Shown: positions 34,873-44,980, numbered from the stretch's first letter. The stretch is 64,000 bases of DNA from an uncultured bacterium (GCA_903884945.1 CAISGR010000067.1:1-64000), one strand, 5' to 3'. Notes: a model not told the origin generated them from the sequence alone. Program-made: numbers and translations.

Positions 34873-37550
34873 TGCTGCTCAAAAACTATCAGACCGCCAC
34901 GCTCGCCACGCTGCGCCGCTTCTTCGAAGCGACTCGCCTGCGCGGACCGAAGCTTGCCTATGAGGCGATCGTCAGCGAGCCCGAACAGGCAAAGCGGCTG
35001 CATGGCTTCGGCGGCGCCTATACGCCGCTGCTGGGGCAGGAAGACATGCCTTATGTCTGCCTCCGCCTGCCCACCGGCGGCGGCAAGACGCTGCTCGCCG
35101 CGCATTCAGTGAAGCTGGTCGCCGACGCGTGGATCGGCACTGACTATCCGCTGGTGCTATGGCTGGTGCCGACGACGACCATCCGCAAGCAAACGGTCGA
35201 GGCGCTCAACAATCCGCGCCACCCCTATCGTCAGGCGCTGGCCGAGGCGTTCGGCGAGCCCGTCCGCATCTTCGATATCGGCGACTTCACCCGGCTTCAC
35301 CCGCACGATCTCGGCCGGCATCTGTGCATCTTTGTCGGCACCATCCAGACGCTGCGCGTCACCGACACCGATGGCCGCAAGGTCTATGCCCATCACGAGG
35401 CGCTTGAGCCGTTCTTTAGCAAGATCGACAAGCGCCTGCCGGGGCTGGAGACGCTGGGTGCCGAAACGGCGGCGAAGGTCGGCGGGGACGCCGACGATAT
35501 TCGCTACAGCTTCGCCAATCTCCTCCATCTGCATCGCCCGCTGATGATCGTCGATGAGGCGCACAAGGCGGTCACCGGCCTGTCGCGCGAGATGCAAGCG
35601 CGGGTGAACCCCACCGCGATCGTCGAGTTCACCGCGACGCCGCATGCGAAGAGCAACATCCTCCACTCGGTCAGCGCGCTCGAACTCAAGGACGAGCAGA
35701 TGATCAAGCTCCCCGTTGTGCTGGCGGAGCATCATACGTGGGAAGGCGCCGTCACGGGCGCGATCGCCAAGCGGGCGGAACTGGCCGACGAGGCGTCGCG
35801 TGACCGGGCTGGCTATATCCGGCCGATCGTCTTGTTCCAGGCCGAGGACAAGAACCGTGAGGTGACGGTCGAGGTGTTGAGGCAACACCTGATCGACGTG
35901 CACCGGATCGATCCGCGTTCGATTGCGGTGGCAACCGGTGATCAGCGCGGACTCGACGGCATCGATCTGTTCGATCCGAACGCCAATCCGCTGATCGACT
36001 ATGTCATCACGGTGGAGGCGTTGAAGGAAGGCTGGGATTGCTCCTTCGCTTATGTGTTCTGTTCGGTCGCCAACATCAGGAGCGCGACCGATGCCGAGCA
36101 GTTGCTCGGCCGCGTGCTGCGGATGCCCTACGCCACCCGGCGCAAGTCGCCGATGCTCAACAAGGCCTATGCCAATCTGATCAGCAAGTCGTTCGCCGAA
36201 GCGGCGACCACACTGCGCGACCGCCTCGTGCAGATGGGCTTCGAGGAAAAGGAGGCGGAAGAGAATATCGAGGCGGAGCGGCATTTCGCCGATGATGATG
36301 CGGACGGGCTATGGGGCCTGCGCCGCCGCGCGAAGCCATCGGTGCGAATTCCGGTCAGCGCTGATCCAGCGCAGCTCGAACAAGCCCGGGCGGCGGCGGC
36401 GGGCAAGATCAGTATCGAGCGGGACGCGGAGCAGAAGCCCGCGCTCCGCGTCACCGGCTTCATGCGCGCGGAGGAGATCGAGAAGGTGGCGGCGGCGCTG
36501 CCCGCCGCCGATGCCGAACGTGTCCGCGAGGAAGTCGCCAGGTTTCACGCCGAGCACGCCCATAGCGCCTCGGCCGCGGAGCGTGGCGAAACCTTCGTGG
36601 TGCCGGCACTCATGGCGCAGGTGCAGGGCGAACTCATCTTCGCGGACAGCGAGCGCTTGAGCGAATATGTCGACTGGTCGCTGCGCGACGTTACGGCGCA
36701 ACTCACCCCCGCCGAGTTCGATGTGACGGAAACCTCCGACGGTTTCGAGATCGACCTGGACGGCGACACGCTGACGCTCCGTGCGACGGACCAGAGCGAT
36801 CAGCTCCTGCTCGACGTGCCGGTCAACGGCTGGACGACCGGCGGGCTCGTAAGCCTGCTCGCCCGGCAGGTTCGCGCCGACGACATTCCGGCGGCCGACA
36901 TGATCCGCTGGCTGACCGAGGTGGTCGCTTTTCTCACCGAGGATCGTCGCATTCCGCTTTCCGCCCTGATGCGGTGCCGCTTCATCCTCGCCCGCAAGCT
37001 GAAGGACAGGATCGCGGCGGCTCGGCAGGCCGTGCGCCGAAACGCATATCAGACCTGCCTGTTTTCGCCTGACGCATCGCCTCGGGTCTCGTTCGACCGG
37101 GGCTTCCGCTTCTTCGACGGAATGTTCGCGGGCGTTCCCCGGTATCGCGGCGCATATCGGTTCTCCAAGCATTTCCTCGGCGATGATCAGGTCGCAGCCT
37201 TTGACGGCAGGGAAGAGGGCGGCGACGAGTTCAAGGCGGCGCAACAGATCGATGCCCTGCCTGAAGTCGACTATTGGGTTCGCAACGTGTCGGGGCATCC
37301 TAATGCCTTCAAGCTTCCAACGGCTACCGGCTGGACCTTTCCCGATTTCATCGCGAAGCTGACGGACGGACGCATTCTCGTCGTCGAGTATAAGGGCGAG
37401 CATCTCGTCAAGGATGCGGCGGAGAAGCGCGCTGTCGGCGAGCTATGGCAGGCGGCGAGTGATGGGAAGGGCGTGTACGTCTTCGCCCGCAAGGATGTTG
37501 CCGGCAAGACGGTTCGCGATCAAATCCGTGAGGCGCTTGCCGCCGGCTAA
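34872..37550 (+). CDS. res: Type III-like restriction endonuclease subunit (Res)
   Basis: An 892-residue SF2 helicase-nuclease. Walker A is LPTGGGKTLLAAHS near residue 68; motif II is MIVDEAHKAV (DEAH about 228-231). Later helicase motifs include FTATPHAKSNIL, ALKEGWDCSFAYVFCSV and ATDAEQLLGRVLRMPYA. The C-terminal PD-(D/E)xK nuclease reads FPDFIAKLTDGRILVVEYKG near 825-843. It needs the Mod subunit for site recognition and ATP for translocation. Translation is coupled to mod by a 1-nt overlap. All key motifs appear intact, so the system may be active. Confidence 0.9.
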   Translation: MLLKNYQTATLATLRRFFEATRLRGPKLAYEAIVSEPEQAKRLHGFGGAYTPLLGQEDMPYVCLRLPTGGGKTLLAAHSVKLVADAWIGTDYPLVLWLVPTTTIRKQTVEALNNPRHPYRQALAEAFGEPVRIFDIGDFTRLHPHDLGRHLCIFVGTIQTLRVTDTDGRKVYAHHEALEPFFSKIDKRLPGLETLGAETAAKVGGDADDIRYSFANLLHLHRPLMIVDEAHKAVTGLSREMQARVNPTAIVEFTATPHAKSNILHSVSALELKDEQMIKLPVVLAEHHTWEGAVTGAIAKRAELADEASRDRAGYIRPIVLFQAEDKNREVTVEVLRQHLIDVHRIDPRSIAVATGDQRGLDGIDLFDPNANPLIDYVITVEALKEGWDCSFAYVFCSVANIRSATDAEQLLGRVLRMPYATRRKSPMLNKAYANLISKSFAEAATTLRDRLVQMGFEEKEAEENIEAERHFADDDADGLWGLRRRAKPSVRIPVSADPAQLEQARAAAAGKISIERDAEQKPALRVTGFMRAEEIEKVAAALPAADAERVREEVARFHAEHAHSASAAERGETFVVPALMAQVQGELIFADSERLSEYVDWSLRDVTAQLTPAEFDVTETSDGFEIDLDGDTLTLRATDQSDQLLLDVPVNGWTTGGLVSLLARQVRADDIPAADMIRWLTEVVAFLTEDRRIPLSALMRCRFILARKLKDRIAAARQAVRRNAYQTCLFSPDASPRVSFDRGFRFFDGMFAGVPRYRGAYRFSKHFLGDDQVAAFDGREEGGDEFKAAQQIDALPEVDYWVRNVSGHPNAFKLPTATGWTFPDFIAKLTDGRILVVEYKGEHLVKDAAEKRAVGELWQAASDGKGVYVFARKDVAGKTVRDQIREALAAG

Positions 37551-37652
37551 TGATGACGCGCAGGACCTGGCGGCACCCGAGCGCCGAACTTCAGCGGCTG
37601 GATCACGCCGTTCCGCAAGGTAGCGCGATGTTCTGGAGCCGATCACCGCGCT

Positions 37653-37727
37653 CCGTTCGTGTCGAGCGAAGTCGAGACACCTTGGCTGGCGCTGCGCCGG
37701 CTTCTCGACTTCGCTCGAAGCGAACGG
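37653..37727. repeat. REP-like palindrome
   Basis: Two 25-base arms (37653-37677 and 37703-37727) are inverted copies matching at 23 of 25 positions, separated by a 25-base spacer. The arm core TCGAGCGAAGTCGAGA is typical of the dispersed palindromic elements of sphingomonad genomes. It lies just after res and may act as a transcription barrier or mRNA stabiliser. Confidence 0.75.
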
Positions 37728-37843
37728 TGAGCCGATTCGATCTCGACCGAATTCACATTAACATATTGAAATATCATAATAATTTAATCACATTATCGGC
37801 GCGAAAATGTCAGCGACCCTAATGACATTCCAACACGGCGCCC
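37728..37843. promoter_or_regulatory. AT-rich spacer before the terminase pair
   Basis: A clearly AT-rich run (about 37745-37800) in a GC-rich neighbourhood, probably carrying the promoter of the phage-derived pair. No gene is seen. Confidence 0.35.
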
Positions 37844-37882
37844 TTGATTCAAACCATCCGGCACCGCCGCTATCCCGGCGCC

Positions 37883-38449
37883 ATGACTTACGAACCCGCC
37901 TTTGCCGATCAGGCCCGCCGCCTCTGCCGCCTTGGTGCCACCGACGAGGAACTCGCCGAGTATTTCGGGGTATGCGTCCGCACCATCTATCGCTGGCGCA
38001 ACACCCATGAGGCATTCGCCCGGGCCGTCACAGCCGGCAAGGAACATGCCGATCGGCGTGTCAAACGCGCGCTCTATGCCCATGCCTGCGGCTGCACCGT
38101 CGAGCGCGTGACGATCTTCAACCGGGCCGTCGGTCCCGGTCCGGTCTCCGCCCGCTACACGGTCGATCTCCCGCCGGATTCCAGGGCCGCGCTGCAATGG
38201 CTGCGCGTCCGGCGGCCGGGGAAATGGCGCGAGGTCGAGGAGGATGGGGGCGATCCCGACATCATCGCGGCGATCGAAAAGGCGCTCGCCCGCGTCGCCG
38301 ATCATGCCCCGCTCCCCGCCCCGATCCCCGTCCCGCCGCCGCCGCCCGGCCCACCGCCCGGCGAGGAGGCCCCGGCCCCGGCTGCCCCCGCGCCCACCCC
38401 CGCGCCGGATACCGTCGCGGCGCCTCCGCGGGCACCGCGCCATGGATGA
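37883..38449 (+). CDS. Phage terminase small subunit-like protein
   Basis: About 188 residues from the ATG at 37883; an upstream ATG at 37844 is in frame. The N-terminal helix-turn-helix (ARRLCRLGATDEELAEYFGV, then CVRTIYRWRNTHEAFARAV) is typical of terminase small subunits that bind packaging sites. A middle region (VKRALYAHACGCTVERVTIF) follows, and then a long Pro/Ala tail. Its stop lies inside the large-subunit gene (8-nt overlap), the usual small/large order. It is isolated from other phage genes. Confidence 0.75.
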   Translation: MTYEPAFADQARRLCRLGATDEELAEYFGVCVRTIYRWRNTHEAFARAVTAGKEHADRRVKRALYAHACGCTVERVTIFNRAVGPGPVSARYTVDLPPDSRAALQWLRVRRPGKWREVEEDGGDPDIIAAIEKALARVADHAPLPAPIPVPPPPPGPPPGEEAPAPAAPAPTPAPDTVAAPPRAPRHG

Positions 38450-39983
38450 GGCCGCCGCCCGCCAGCACTGGGTGAATCGCCTGATGGATCTGCGCCACGA
38501 TCCGCTCGCCCATGCCCGCCTCGCCTATCCCTGGGGTGAGGGCGTGCTCGCCGGCGTCGACGGCCCGCGCGCGTGGCAGAAGGAAGTGATGGCGGCGATC
38601 AAGCGGCATCTGTCCGATCCGGCGACGCGCTTCAGCCCGTGCCGGATCGCGCGCGCCTCCGGCCATGGGATCGGCAAATCGGCGCTGATCGCGATGCTGA
38701 TCAAATGGGGGCTGGATACCGGCGTCGACACCCGCATCGTGACGACGGCCAATACCGAGAGCCAGTTGCTGACCAAGACGGCGCCGGAGATCGCCAAGTG
38801 GCACAACCTCTCCCTCACGCGGGACTGGTTCCGCAGCACCGCGACCGCGCTGGTTTCCACCGTGCCGGGGCATGATCGGGGCTGGCGATCCGATCTCGTC
38901 ACCTGGAGCGTGACCAATACCGAGGCGTTTGCCGGGCTGCACAACCAGGGCAAGCGCATCATCCTGATCTTCGACGAGGCGAGCGGCATCGCGCCCAAGG
39001 TGTGGGAGGTGGCGCTGGGCGCGCTGACCGACGAGGATACCGAGATCCTGTTCCTCGTCTTCGGCAACCCGACGCTCAACACGGGGCCGTTCCGCGAATG
39101 CTTCGGCAAGCACCGGCATCTGTGGAACGCGGCGCAGATCGACAGCCGCAGCGTGGAGGGGACGAACAAGGCCTATCTGGACGAGCTGGTCGCGACCTAT
39201 GGCGAGGACAGCGACATCGTGAAGGTGCGTGTGCGCGGGCAGTTCCCCAGCGCCTCCTCGATGCAGTTCATCGACAGCGCGAGCGTGGACCAGGCGCGGG
39301 TGCGCGCGGTGCACGGGCTGACCAGCGATCCGGTGATCTTCGGGCTGGATTGCGCGCGCTTCGGCGACGATCATTCGACGCTGGCGATCCGGTGCGGCCG
39401 GGATGCGCGGACGCGGCCGTGGAAGCGCTGGCGCGGGCAGGACGCGATGACGCTGGCGGGCGACGTGGCGCTGCAGGCGCAGGGATTCCACCCCGATGCG
39501 ATCTTCGTCGATGCCGGCAATATCGGGGCGGCGGTGGTCGACCGGCTGCGCCAGCTCGGCGTGGAGAATGTGTATGAAGTGTGGTTCGGCGCGAAGGGGC
39601 GCGACGCGCTGTGGGCCGGGGAGCTGCGCGTGCAGACCGCCAACAAGCGATCCGAGATGTGGACCAACCTGCGCGGCTGGATGGCCGGCGGGGCGATCCC
39701 GGACGAGGACGCGCTGGCGGCGGACCTGACCGGAGTGGAATATGGCTATGCCGCCGACCAGGTCTCCATCCTGCTCGAGAAGAAGGAGCATATGAAGGCG
39801 CGCGGGCTCGCCTCGCCCGACGATGGCGACGCGCTGGCGCTGACCTTCGCCGAGCCGGTGATGCCCCGCGAACCCGCCTGGCTCGACCCGGGCCGCTACC
39901 GCACGACGCGCGACGAGGACGCCGACGACCTGTACCGCGACCTGCAGGATGACGCGCGGGAGCTGTACCGGGACCTGGATTAG
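38442..39983 (+). CDS. Phage terminase large subunit-like protein
   Basis: A 513-residue packaging motor protein. The ATPase domain has the Walker A-like ARASGHGIGKSALIAML, Walker B plus glutamate RIILIFDEASGI, and a coupling motif LVFGNPTLNTG. The C-terminal RNase H-like nuclease shows FGLDCARFGDDHST (first Asp), IFVDAGNIGAAVVDRL and a late Asp in SPDDGDALALTFA. All essential acids seem present. The ATG at 38442 overlaps the small-subunit stop. No portal, capsid or tail genes follow, so this is a prophage or gene-transfer relic or a captured pair. Confidence 0.85.
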   Translation: MDEAAARQHWVNRLMDLRHDPLAHARLAYPWGEGVLAGVDGPRAWQKEVMAAIKRHLSDPATRFSPCRIARASGHGIGKSALIAMLIKWGLDTGVDTRIVTTANTESQLLTKTAPEIAKWHNLSLTRDWFRSTATALVSTVPGHDRGWRSDLVTWSVTNTEAFAGLHNQGKRIILIFDEASGIAPKVWEVALGALTDEDTEILFLVFGNPTLNTGPFRECFGKHRHLWNAAQIDSRSVEGTNKAYLDELVATYGEDSDIVKVRVRGQFPSASSMQFIDSASVDQARVRAVHGLTSDPVIFGLDCARFGDDHSTLAIRCGRDARTRPWKRWRGQDAMTLAGDVALQAQGFHPDAIFVDAGNIGAAVVDRLRQLGVENVYEVWFGAKGRDALWAGELRVQTANKRSEMWTNLRGWMAGGAIPDEDALAADLTGVEYGYAADQVSILLEKKEHMKARGLASPDDGDALALTFAEPVMPREPAWLDPGRYRTTRDEDADDLYRDLQDDARELYRDLD

Positions 39984-40200
39984 AGGGCTTCCTCTCCCGG
40001 CGGGAAACTCCCTCTCCCGGCGGGAGAGGGAAGGAGCCGCGTAGCGGCGGGAGGGTGAGGGCGAGCCGCAGGCGTGCCCGCGCTGGTCGCCCTCACCCGA
40101 CCTCGCTGCGCTCGGCCACCCTCTCCCAAGGGAGAGGGATATGCCTCGCCGGGAGAGGGAGTTTCCCGGGAGAGGGAGTTTCCCCGCCGGAGGAATCCAC
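39984..40200. repeat. Large palindromic repeat element before the GDH gene
   Basis: About 215 bp made of nested inverted repeats. The unit CCCTCTCCCGGCGGGAGAGG and variants recur at both ends, and inside them GGGTGAGGGCGA pairs with TCGCCCTCACCC. The whole segment could fold into one long hairpin around 40090. This is a known style of intergenic repeat in sphingomonads. No gene is present from 39984 to 40300. Confidence 0.7.
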
Positions 40201-40300
40201 CCGGGAGCGGCTCACCGCCCGCCCCGATGCTGCGCCGCAGCAAATGTTCGCAGGTGCCACAAGGGTTGATGCCCCGAATTGGCGGGCGCATAGGGCGGCG

Positions 40301-43300
40301 ATGGCAAAGACCACGCTGAAATCGCTGTCGGACGCGCTTGCCGCCCGGCTGACCAAGGGCGCGCTTCCCGGAGAGTTGCAGGGCTTCGGCAAGGCCGAGC
40401 AGGCCGAGGCCGCCACCTTCATGGCGGCGACGGGCGAGACCCGGCCCGAGGGCAGGCCGGTGATGGCGCTGGAGCCGATGGCCGGATCCGATCCGCGGCG
40501 GCGGATGCGGCTGGCCATCGTCAATGACGACATGCCCTTCCTGGTCGATTCGATCGCCTCGACGATCGGCGCGCACGATATCGTGATCGACCGGATCATC
40601 CACCCGGTGGTACGCGTCTCGCGCGCGGCGGATGGCACGCTGAGCAAGGTGGTGGGCACCCGCGCCGAAGAGGGCGGCACGCCCGAATCGATGATCTATA
40701 TCGAGCTGGAGCGCGCCGATGCGCGCGAGCGGCGCGCGCTGCTGGCGGCGCTCGACGCCAATCTCGCCGATGTCCGCTCCGCGGTGGGCGACTGGCAGGC
40801 GATGCAGGACCGGCTGGCGGCCGACGCCGCCGCGCTGGAGGCGCGCGGCGAGGCCGAGGGCGCGGCGCTGCTGCGCTGGTTCCTCGATCGCAACTTCACC
40901 CAGCTCGGCCATGAGAACTGGCAGGACGGCACGAGCGAGCGGCCGCTCGGCATCGCGCGGCACGACCATGACGTGCCGATCCTGGCCGAGGCCTCGCGCG
41001 CGCTGGCCATGGCGTGGTTCGAAAAGGGCGGCGAGGCGCCGCTGCTGCTCAAGTCCAACCAGATTTCGGGCGTGCACCGGCATGTGCCGCTCGATCTGGC
41101 GCTGGTGCCGCTCCGCCGCGGCAAGAAGGTCACGGGCCTGTCGATCCATGCCGGGCTGTGGACCAGCGCGGCGCTGAAGGCGCCGCCGCAGGAGGTGCCG
41201 GTGCTGCGCGCGCGGCTGGCGGCGCTGGAGGCGAAGTTCGGCTTCGATCCGATCGGCCATACCGGCAAGGCGCTGACGCATGCGCTCGCCTCGCTGCCGC
41301 ACGACCTGATCACGGCGTTCGACGTGGGCGCGCTGGAGGAAGTGGCGCTGACCGCGATGTCGCTGGCGGATCGGCCGCGGCCCAAGCTGGTGCTGGTGCG
41401 CAGCACGCTGGGGCGGCACCTGTTCGCCTTTGTGTGGCTGCCGCGCGACGACCTGACCACCGCGCGCCGCGTGGCGATCGGCGAGATGGTGGCCGAGGCG
41501 GCGAAGGGCAGCCTGCTCAACTGGTCGATCGCGATGGAGGACGGCGTCGTCGCGCAGATCCGCTACACCATCGACGTGCGCGGCGACGGCGTGATGCCCG
41601 ATACCGCGGCGCTCGACGCGCGGATCGCGCGGATGGTGCGCGGCTGGGTGCCCGCGGTGGAGGCGGCGCTGGCCGAGGCGGTGGAACCCGCGCGCGCGAC
41701 GCGGCTCGCGCTGCGCCACGCGGCGACCTTCCCGCCCGCCTATCGCAGCGGGAGCAGCGCCGAGGAAGCGGCGCGCGACATCCTGCGGCTGTGCCGGCTC
41801 GACACGCCGGCCGATCGCTCGGTGCGGCTGTACCGCGATGCCGCGGGCGCGGCGCGGCTGAAGATCTACCGGCTCGGCGGCGCGCTGGCGCTGTCCGATG
41901 CCGTGCCGGTGCTGGAGAATTTCGGGTTCCGCGTGATCGAGGAACTGCCGACCGCGCTGGCCGACGAGGCCAGGGGCTTCGTGCATGAATTCCTCGTCGA
42001 GACCGCGACCCGCGCGGCGGGCGACACCAGCGTGCTCGAGGGCGCGATCGCGGCGGTGCTGGAGGGCGCGGCCGAGAATGACGCGTTCAACCGGCTGATC
42101 GTGGAGGCCGGGATGGCGCCGGCCGCGGTCGTGCTGTTCCGCGCCTGGTTCCGCTATCTGCGCCAGGCCGGGCTGACCTACAGCCTCGTCACCGTGGTCG
42201 ACGCGCTGCGGCGCGCGCCGAAGGTGGCGGCGGCACTGATCGACCGCTTCGCGGTGGCGCACGATCCCGCGCGCAAGAGCCGCAACGGCGCGCTCGAGGC
42301 GGCGGACGCGGCGATCGACGCCGGGCTCGACGCGGTCTCGGCGATCGACGACGACCGCATCCTGCGCGCGCTGCGCAGCGTGATCGCGGCGACGCTGCGC
42401 ACCAACGCCTTCACCCCGGCAGGCGCCGTCGCGCTGGCGTTCAAGCTCGACAGCCACATGATCCCGGGCCTGCCGGCGCCGGTGCCGTGGCGCGAGATCT
42501 GGGTCTATTCGCCGCGGGTGGAGGGCATCCATCTGCGCGCGGGCCCCGTGGCGCGCGGCGGCCTGCGCTGGTCCGACCGGCGCGACGACTTCCGCACCGA
42601 GATCCTGGGCCTGATGAAGGCGCAGCGCGTGAAGAACGCCGTGATCGTGCCGACCGGCGCGAAGGGCGGCTTCTATCCCAAGCAGCTCCCGCCGGTCTCC
42701 AGCCGCGACGCCTGGCTGGCCGAGGGCACCGAGAGCTACCGCGTGTTCATCCGCAGCCTGTTGTCGATCACCGACAACATCGTCGAGGGCGCGGTGGTGC
42801 ATCCGGCGGGCGTGATCGTGCATGACGGCGACGATCCCTATTTCGTGGTCGCGGCCGACAAGGGCACCGCGACCTTCTCCGACGTGGCCAATGCGATCGC
42901 GCTGGAGAACCGCTTCTGGCTGGGCGACGCCTTCGCGTCGGGCGGCTCGGTCGGCTACGACCACAAGGCGATGGGCATCACCGCCAAGGGCGCCTGGATT
43001 TCGGTCCAGCGGCATTTCGCCGAGCGCGGCATCGACGTGCAGCGCGAATCGATCCGCGTCGTGGGCTGCGGCGACATGTCGGGCGACGTGTTCGGCAACG
43101 GCATGCTGCTGTCGCAGACGCTGAAGATCGTCGCGGCGTTCGATCACCGCCATATCTTCCTCGATCCCGATCCCGATCCGGCGAAGAGCTGGGCCGAGCG
43201 CGCGCGGATGTTCGCGCTGCCGCGCTCGAGCTGGGCGGATTACGATGCGTCGCTGATCTCGAAGGGCGGCGGCGTGTTCCCGCGCACCCACAAGACGATC

Positions 43301-44926
43301 AAGCTGTCGAAGCAGGTGCGCGCCGCGCTCGGGCTCGAGCAGGCCGAGATGGAGCCGGGCGCGCTGATCTCCGCGATCCTGAAGAGCCCGGTGGACCTGA
43401 TCTGGTTCGGCGGTATCGGCACCTATGTGAAGGCGGCGGCGGAGAACAACATCCAGGTCGGCGATCCCGCCAATGACCGGCTGCGCGTCAATGCCGAGGA
43501 CCTGCGCGCCATCGCGATCGGCGAAGGCGCGAACCTGGGCGTGACCCAGGCCGGGCGCATCGCCTTCGCGGCGCGCGGCGGGCGGATCAACACCGACTTC
43601 ATCGACAATTCGGCTGGCGTCGATTGTTCGGACAATGAGGTGAACATCAAGATCGCGCTCAACCGCGAGATGATCGAGGGGCGCCTGGCGTACGAGAAGC
43701 GCAACAGCTTCCTCGCGAGCATGACCGACGATGTCGCGCACCTCGTGCTCGAGGACAACCGGCTGCAGACGCTCGCGCTATCGATCGCCGAGAATGACGG
43801 CGCGCGCGCGGTGCCGAGCTATGTCCGGCTGATCGAGATCTTCGAGGCATCGGGCAAGCTCGACCGCGCCGTCGAAGGGCTTGCCTCGAACGACGACCTG
43901 CTGCGGCGGGCGCAGGAGGGCCGCGGGCTCACCCGGCCCGAGCTCGCGGTGCTGCTGGCGACGGCCAAGCTCGCGCTGCAGGAAGCGATCGAGCATGGCA
44001 CGCTGGGCCTCGATCCCGATCTCGCGCCCGATCTCCACGCCGCCTTCCCGCCGGCGATGCGCAAGAAGTTCCGGGCCGCGATCGACGAACACCGGCTGCG
44101 CGGCGAGATCGTCGCGACCAAGCTCGCCAACCGCATCGTCAACCGGCTGGGCGTGCTCCATCCGTTCGAGCTCGCGGAGGAGGAAGGCGCCGCGATGAGC
44201 GATATCGCGGCGATGTTCGTGGTGACCGAACGGCTGTTCGGCCTGCCCGCGCTCTGGGCCGAGATCGAGGCCGCCGACATGCCCGAGGCGGCGCGCATCG
44301 CGCTGTTCGAGGAGGTCGCGGTTGCGACGCGGTCGCAGATTGCGGATCTATTGCGTGTCACTCGCAGCGGCTCCGGCCCCGGCGTCGCGCTGGCGCGGCT
44401 CGCCAAGGGCATCACCCAGCTCGACAAGCAGACCAAGGTGCTGCTGCTCGAGGAAGCCAGCGCCCAGAGCGCGCGCATCGCCGCCACGCTGGAAACCGCC
44501 GGCGCGCCGAAGAAGCTCGTGCAGAAGGTGGTGCGGCTGTTCGAACTGGACGGGGCGGTCGGCCTGGCCGATCTCGGCGAGCGGCTCGGGATCGACGAGG
44601 CGGTGCTGACGCGCGCCTTCACCCGGCTCGGCCAGGCGCTCGGGCTCGACTGGGCGCAGGCGAACGCCGCGCGCATCGCGTCGAGCGATCCGTGGGAACG
44701 GCTGCTGATCGCCGGCCTCGCGCGCGACTTCCAGCAGCTGCGGCTCGAATTCCTCGGCCGCGGCGGCGGCGATCCGCAGGCGCTGGTCGAGGCCTGGCTG
44801 TCAGCGAATGCCGGGCGGGTCGGCCAGTTCAAGGCGGTGGTCGACCGCGCGCGCCATGCCCCGGCACCGAATGCGGCGATGCTGGCACAGATCGCCGGCC
44901 AGGCGCGGGTGTTGCTGGGACGCTAG
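40301..44926 (+). CDS. gdhB: NAD-specific glutamate dehydrogenase, large 180-kDa class
   Basis: About 1541 residues from the ATG at 40301, normal for the L_180 class. It converts glutamate to 2-oxoglutarate and ammonia with NAD, a catabolic role. The N-terminus has ACT-like regions (DDMPFLVDSIASTIGAHDIV). The catalytic core follows: GPVARGGLRWSDRRDDFRTE, then GAKGGFYPKQLPP (substrate lysine) and SITDNIVEG. Next is the NAD-binding part with VVGCGDMSGDVFGNGMLLS and the conserved WFGGIGTYVKA. The C-terminus is helical. It stands alone between a palindromic repeat and a small membrane-protein gene. Confidence 0.93.
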   Translation: MAKTTLKSLSDALAARLTKGALPGELQGFGKAEQAEAATFMAATGETRPEGRPVMALEPMAGSDPRRRMRLAIVNDDMPFLVDSIASTIGAHDIVIDRIIHPVVRVSRAADGTLSKVVGTRAEEGGTPESMIYIELERADARERRALLAALDANLADVRSAVGDWQAMQDRLAADAAALEARGEAEGAALLRWFLDRNFTQLGHENWQDGTSERPLGIARHDHDVPILAEASRALAMAWFEKGGEAPLLLKSNQISGVHRHVPLDLALVPLRRGKKVTGLSIHAGLWTSAALKAPPQEVPVLRARLAALEAKFGFDPIGHTGKALTHALASLPHDLITAFDVGALEEVALTAMSLADRPRPKLVLVRSTLGRHLFAFVWLPRDDLTTARRVAIGEMVAEAAKGSLLNWSIAMEDGVVAQIRYTIDVRGDGVMPDTAALDARIARMVRGWVPAVEAALAEAVEPARATRLALRHAATFPPAYRSGSSAEEAARDILRLCRLDTPADRSVRLYRDAAGAARLKIYRLGGALALSDAVPVLENFGFRVIEELPTALADEARGFVHEFLVETATRAAGDTSVLEGAIAAVLEGAAENDAFNRLIVEAGMAPAAVVLFRAWFRYLRQAGLTYSLVTVVDALRRAPKVAAALIDRFAVAHDPARKSRNGALEAADAAIDAGLDAVSAIDDDRILRALRSVIAATLRTNAFTPAGAVALAFKLDSHMIPGLPAPVPWREIWVYSPRVEGIHLRAGPVARGGLRWSDRRDDFRTEILGLMKAQRVKNAVIVPTGAKGGFYPKQLPPVSSRDAWLAEGTESYRVFIRSLLSITDNIVEGAVVHPAGVIVHDGDDPYFVVAADKGTATFSDVANAIALENRFWLGDAFASGGSVGYDHKAMGITAKGAWISVQRHFAERGIDVQRESIRVVGCGDMSGDVFGNGMLLSQTLKIVAAFDHRHIFLDPDPDPAKSWAERARMFALPRSSWADYDASLISKGGGVFPRTHKTIKLSKQVRAALGLEQAEMEPGALISAILKSPVDLIWFGGIGTYVKAAAENNIQVGDPANDRLRVNAEDLRAIAIGEGANLGVTQAGRIAFAARGGRINTDFIDNSAGVDCSDNEVNIKIALNREMIEGRLAYEKRNSFLASMTDDVAHLVLEDNRLQTLALSIAENDGARAVPSYVRLIEIFEASGKLDRAVEGLASNDDLLRRAQEGRGLTRPELAVLLATAKLALQEAIEHGTLGLDPDLAPDLHAAFPPAMRKKFRAAIDEHRLRGEIVATKLANRIVNRLGVLHPFELAEEEGAAMSDIAAMFVVTERLFGLPALWAEIEAADMPEAARIALFEEVAVATRSQIADLLRVTRSGSGPGVALARLAKGITQLDKQTKVLLLEEASAQSARIAATLETAGAPKKLVQKVVRLFELDGAVGLADLGERLGIDEAVLTRAFTRLGQALGLDWAQANAARIASSDPWERLLIAGLARDFQQLRLEFLGRGGGDPQALVEAWLSANAGRVGQFKAVVDRARHAPAPNAAMLAQIAGQARVLLGR

Positions 44927-44980
44927 ATCGGGCATTCCCCCGCCGGCCGCGCTAGGGACGCGACCGGCGGAGAAGGCAAG

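Noticed and set aside
39980..43741. A 1253-codon open frame on the minus strand opposite the glutamate dehydrogenase gene
   Set aside because: It is a GC-driven shadow rich in Arg/His/Gly with no domain logic; the plus-strand frame has full family motifs.
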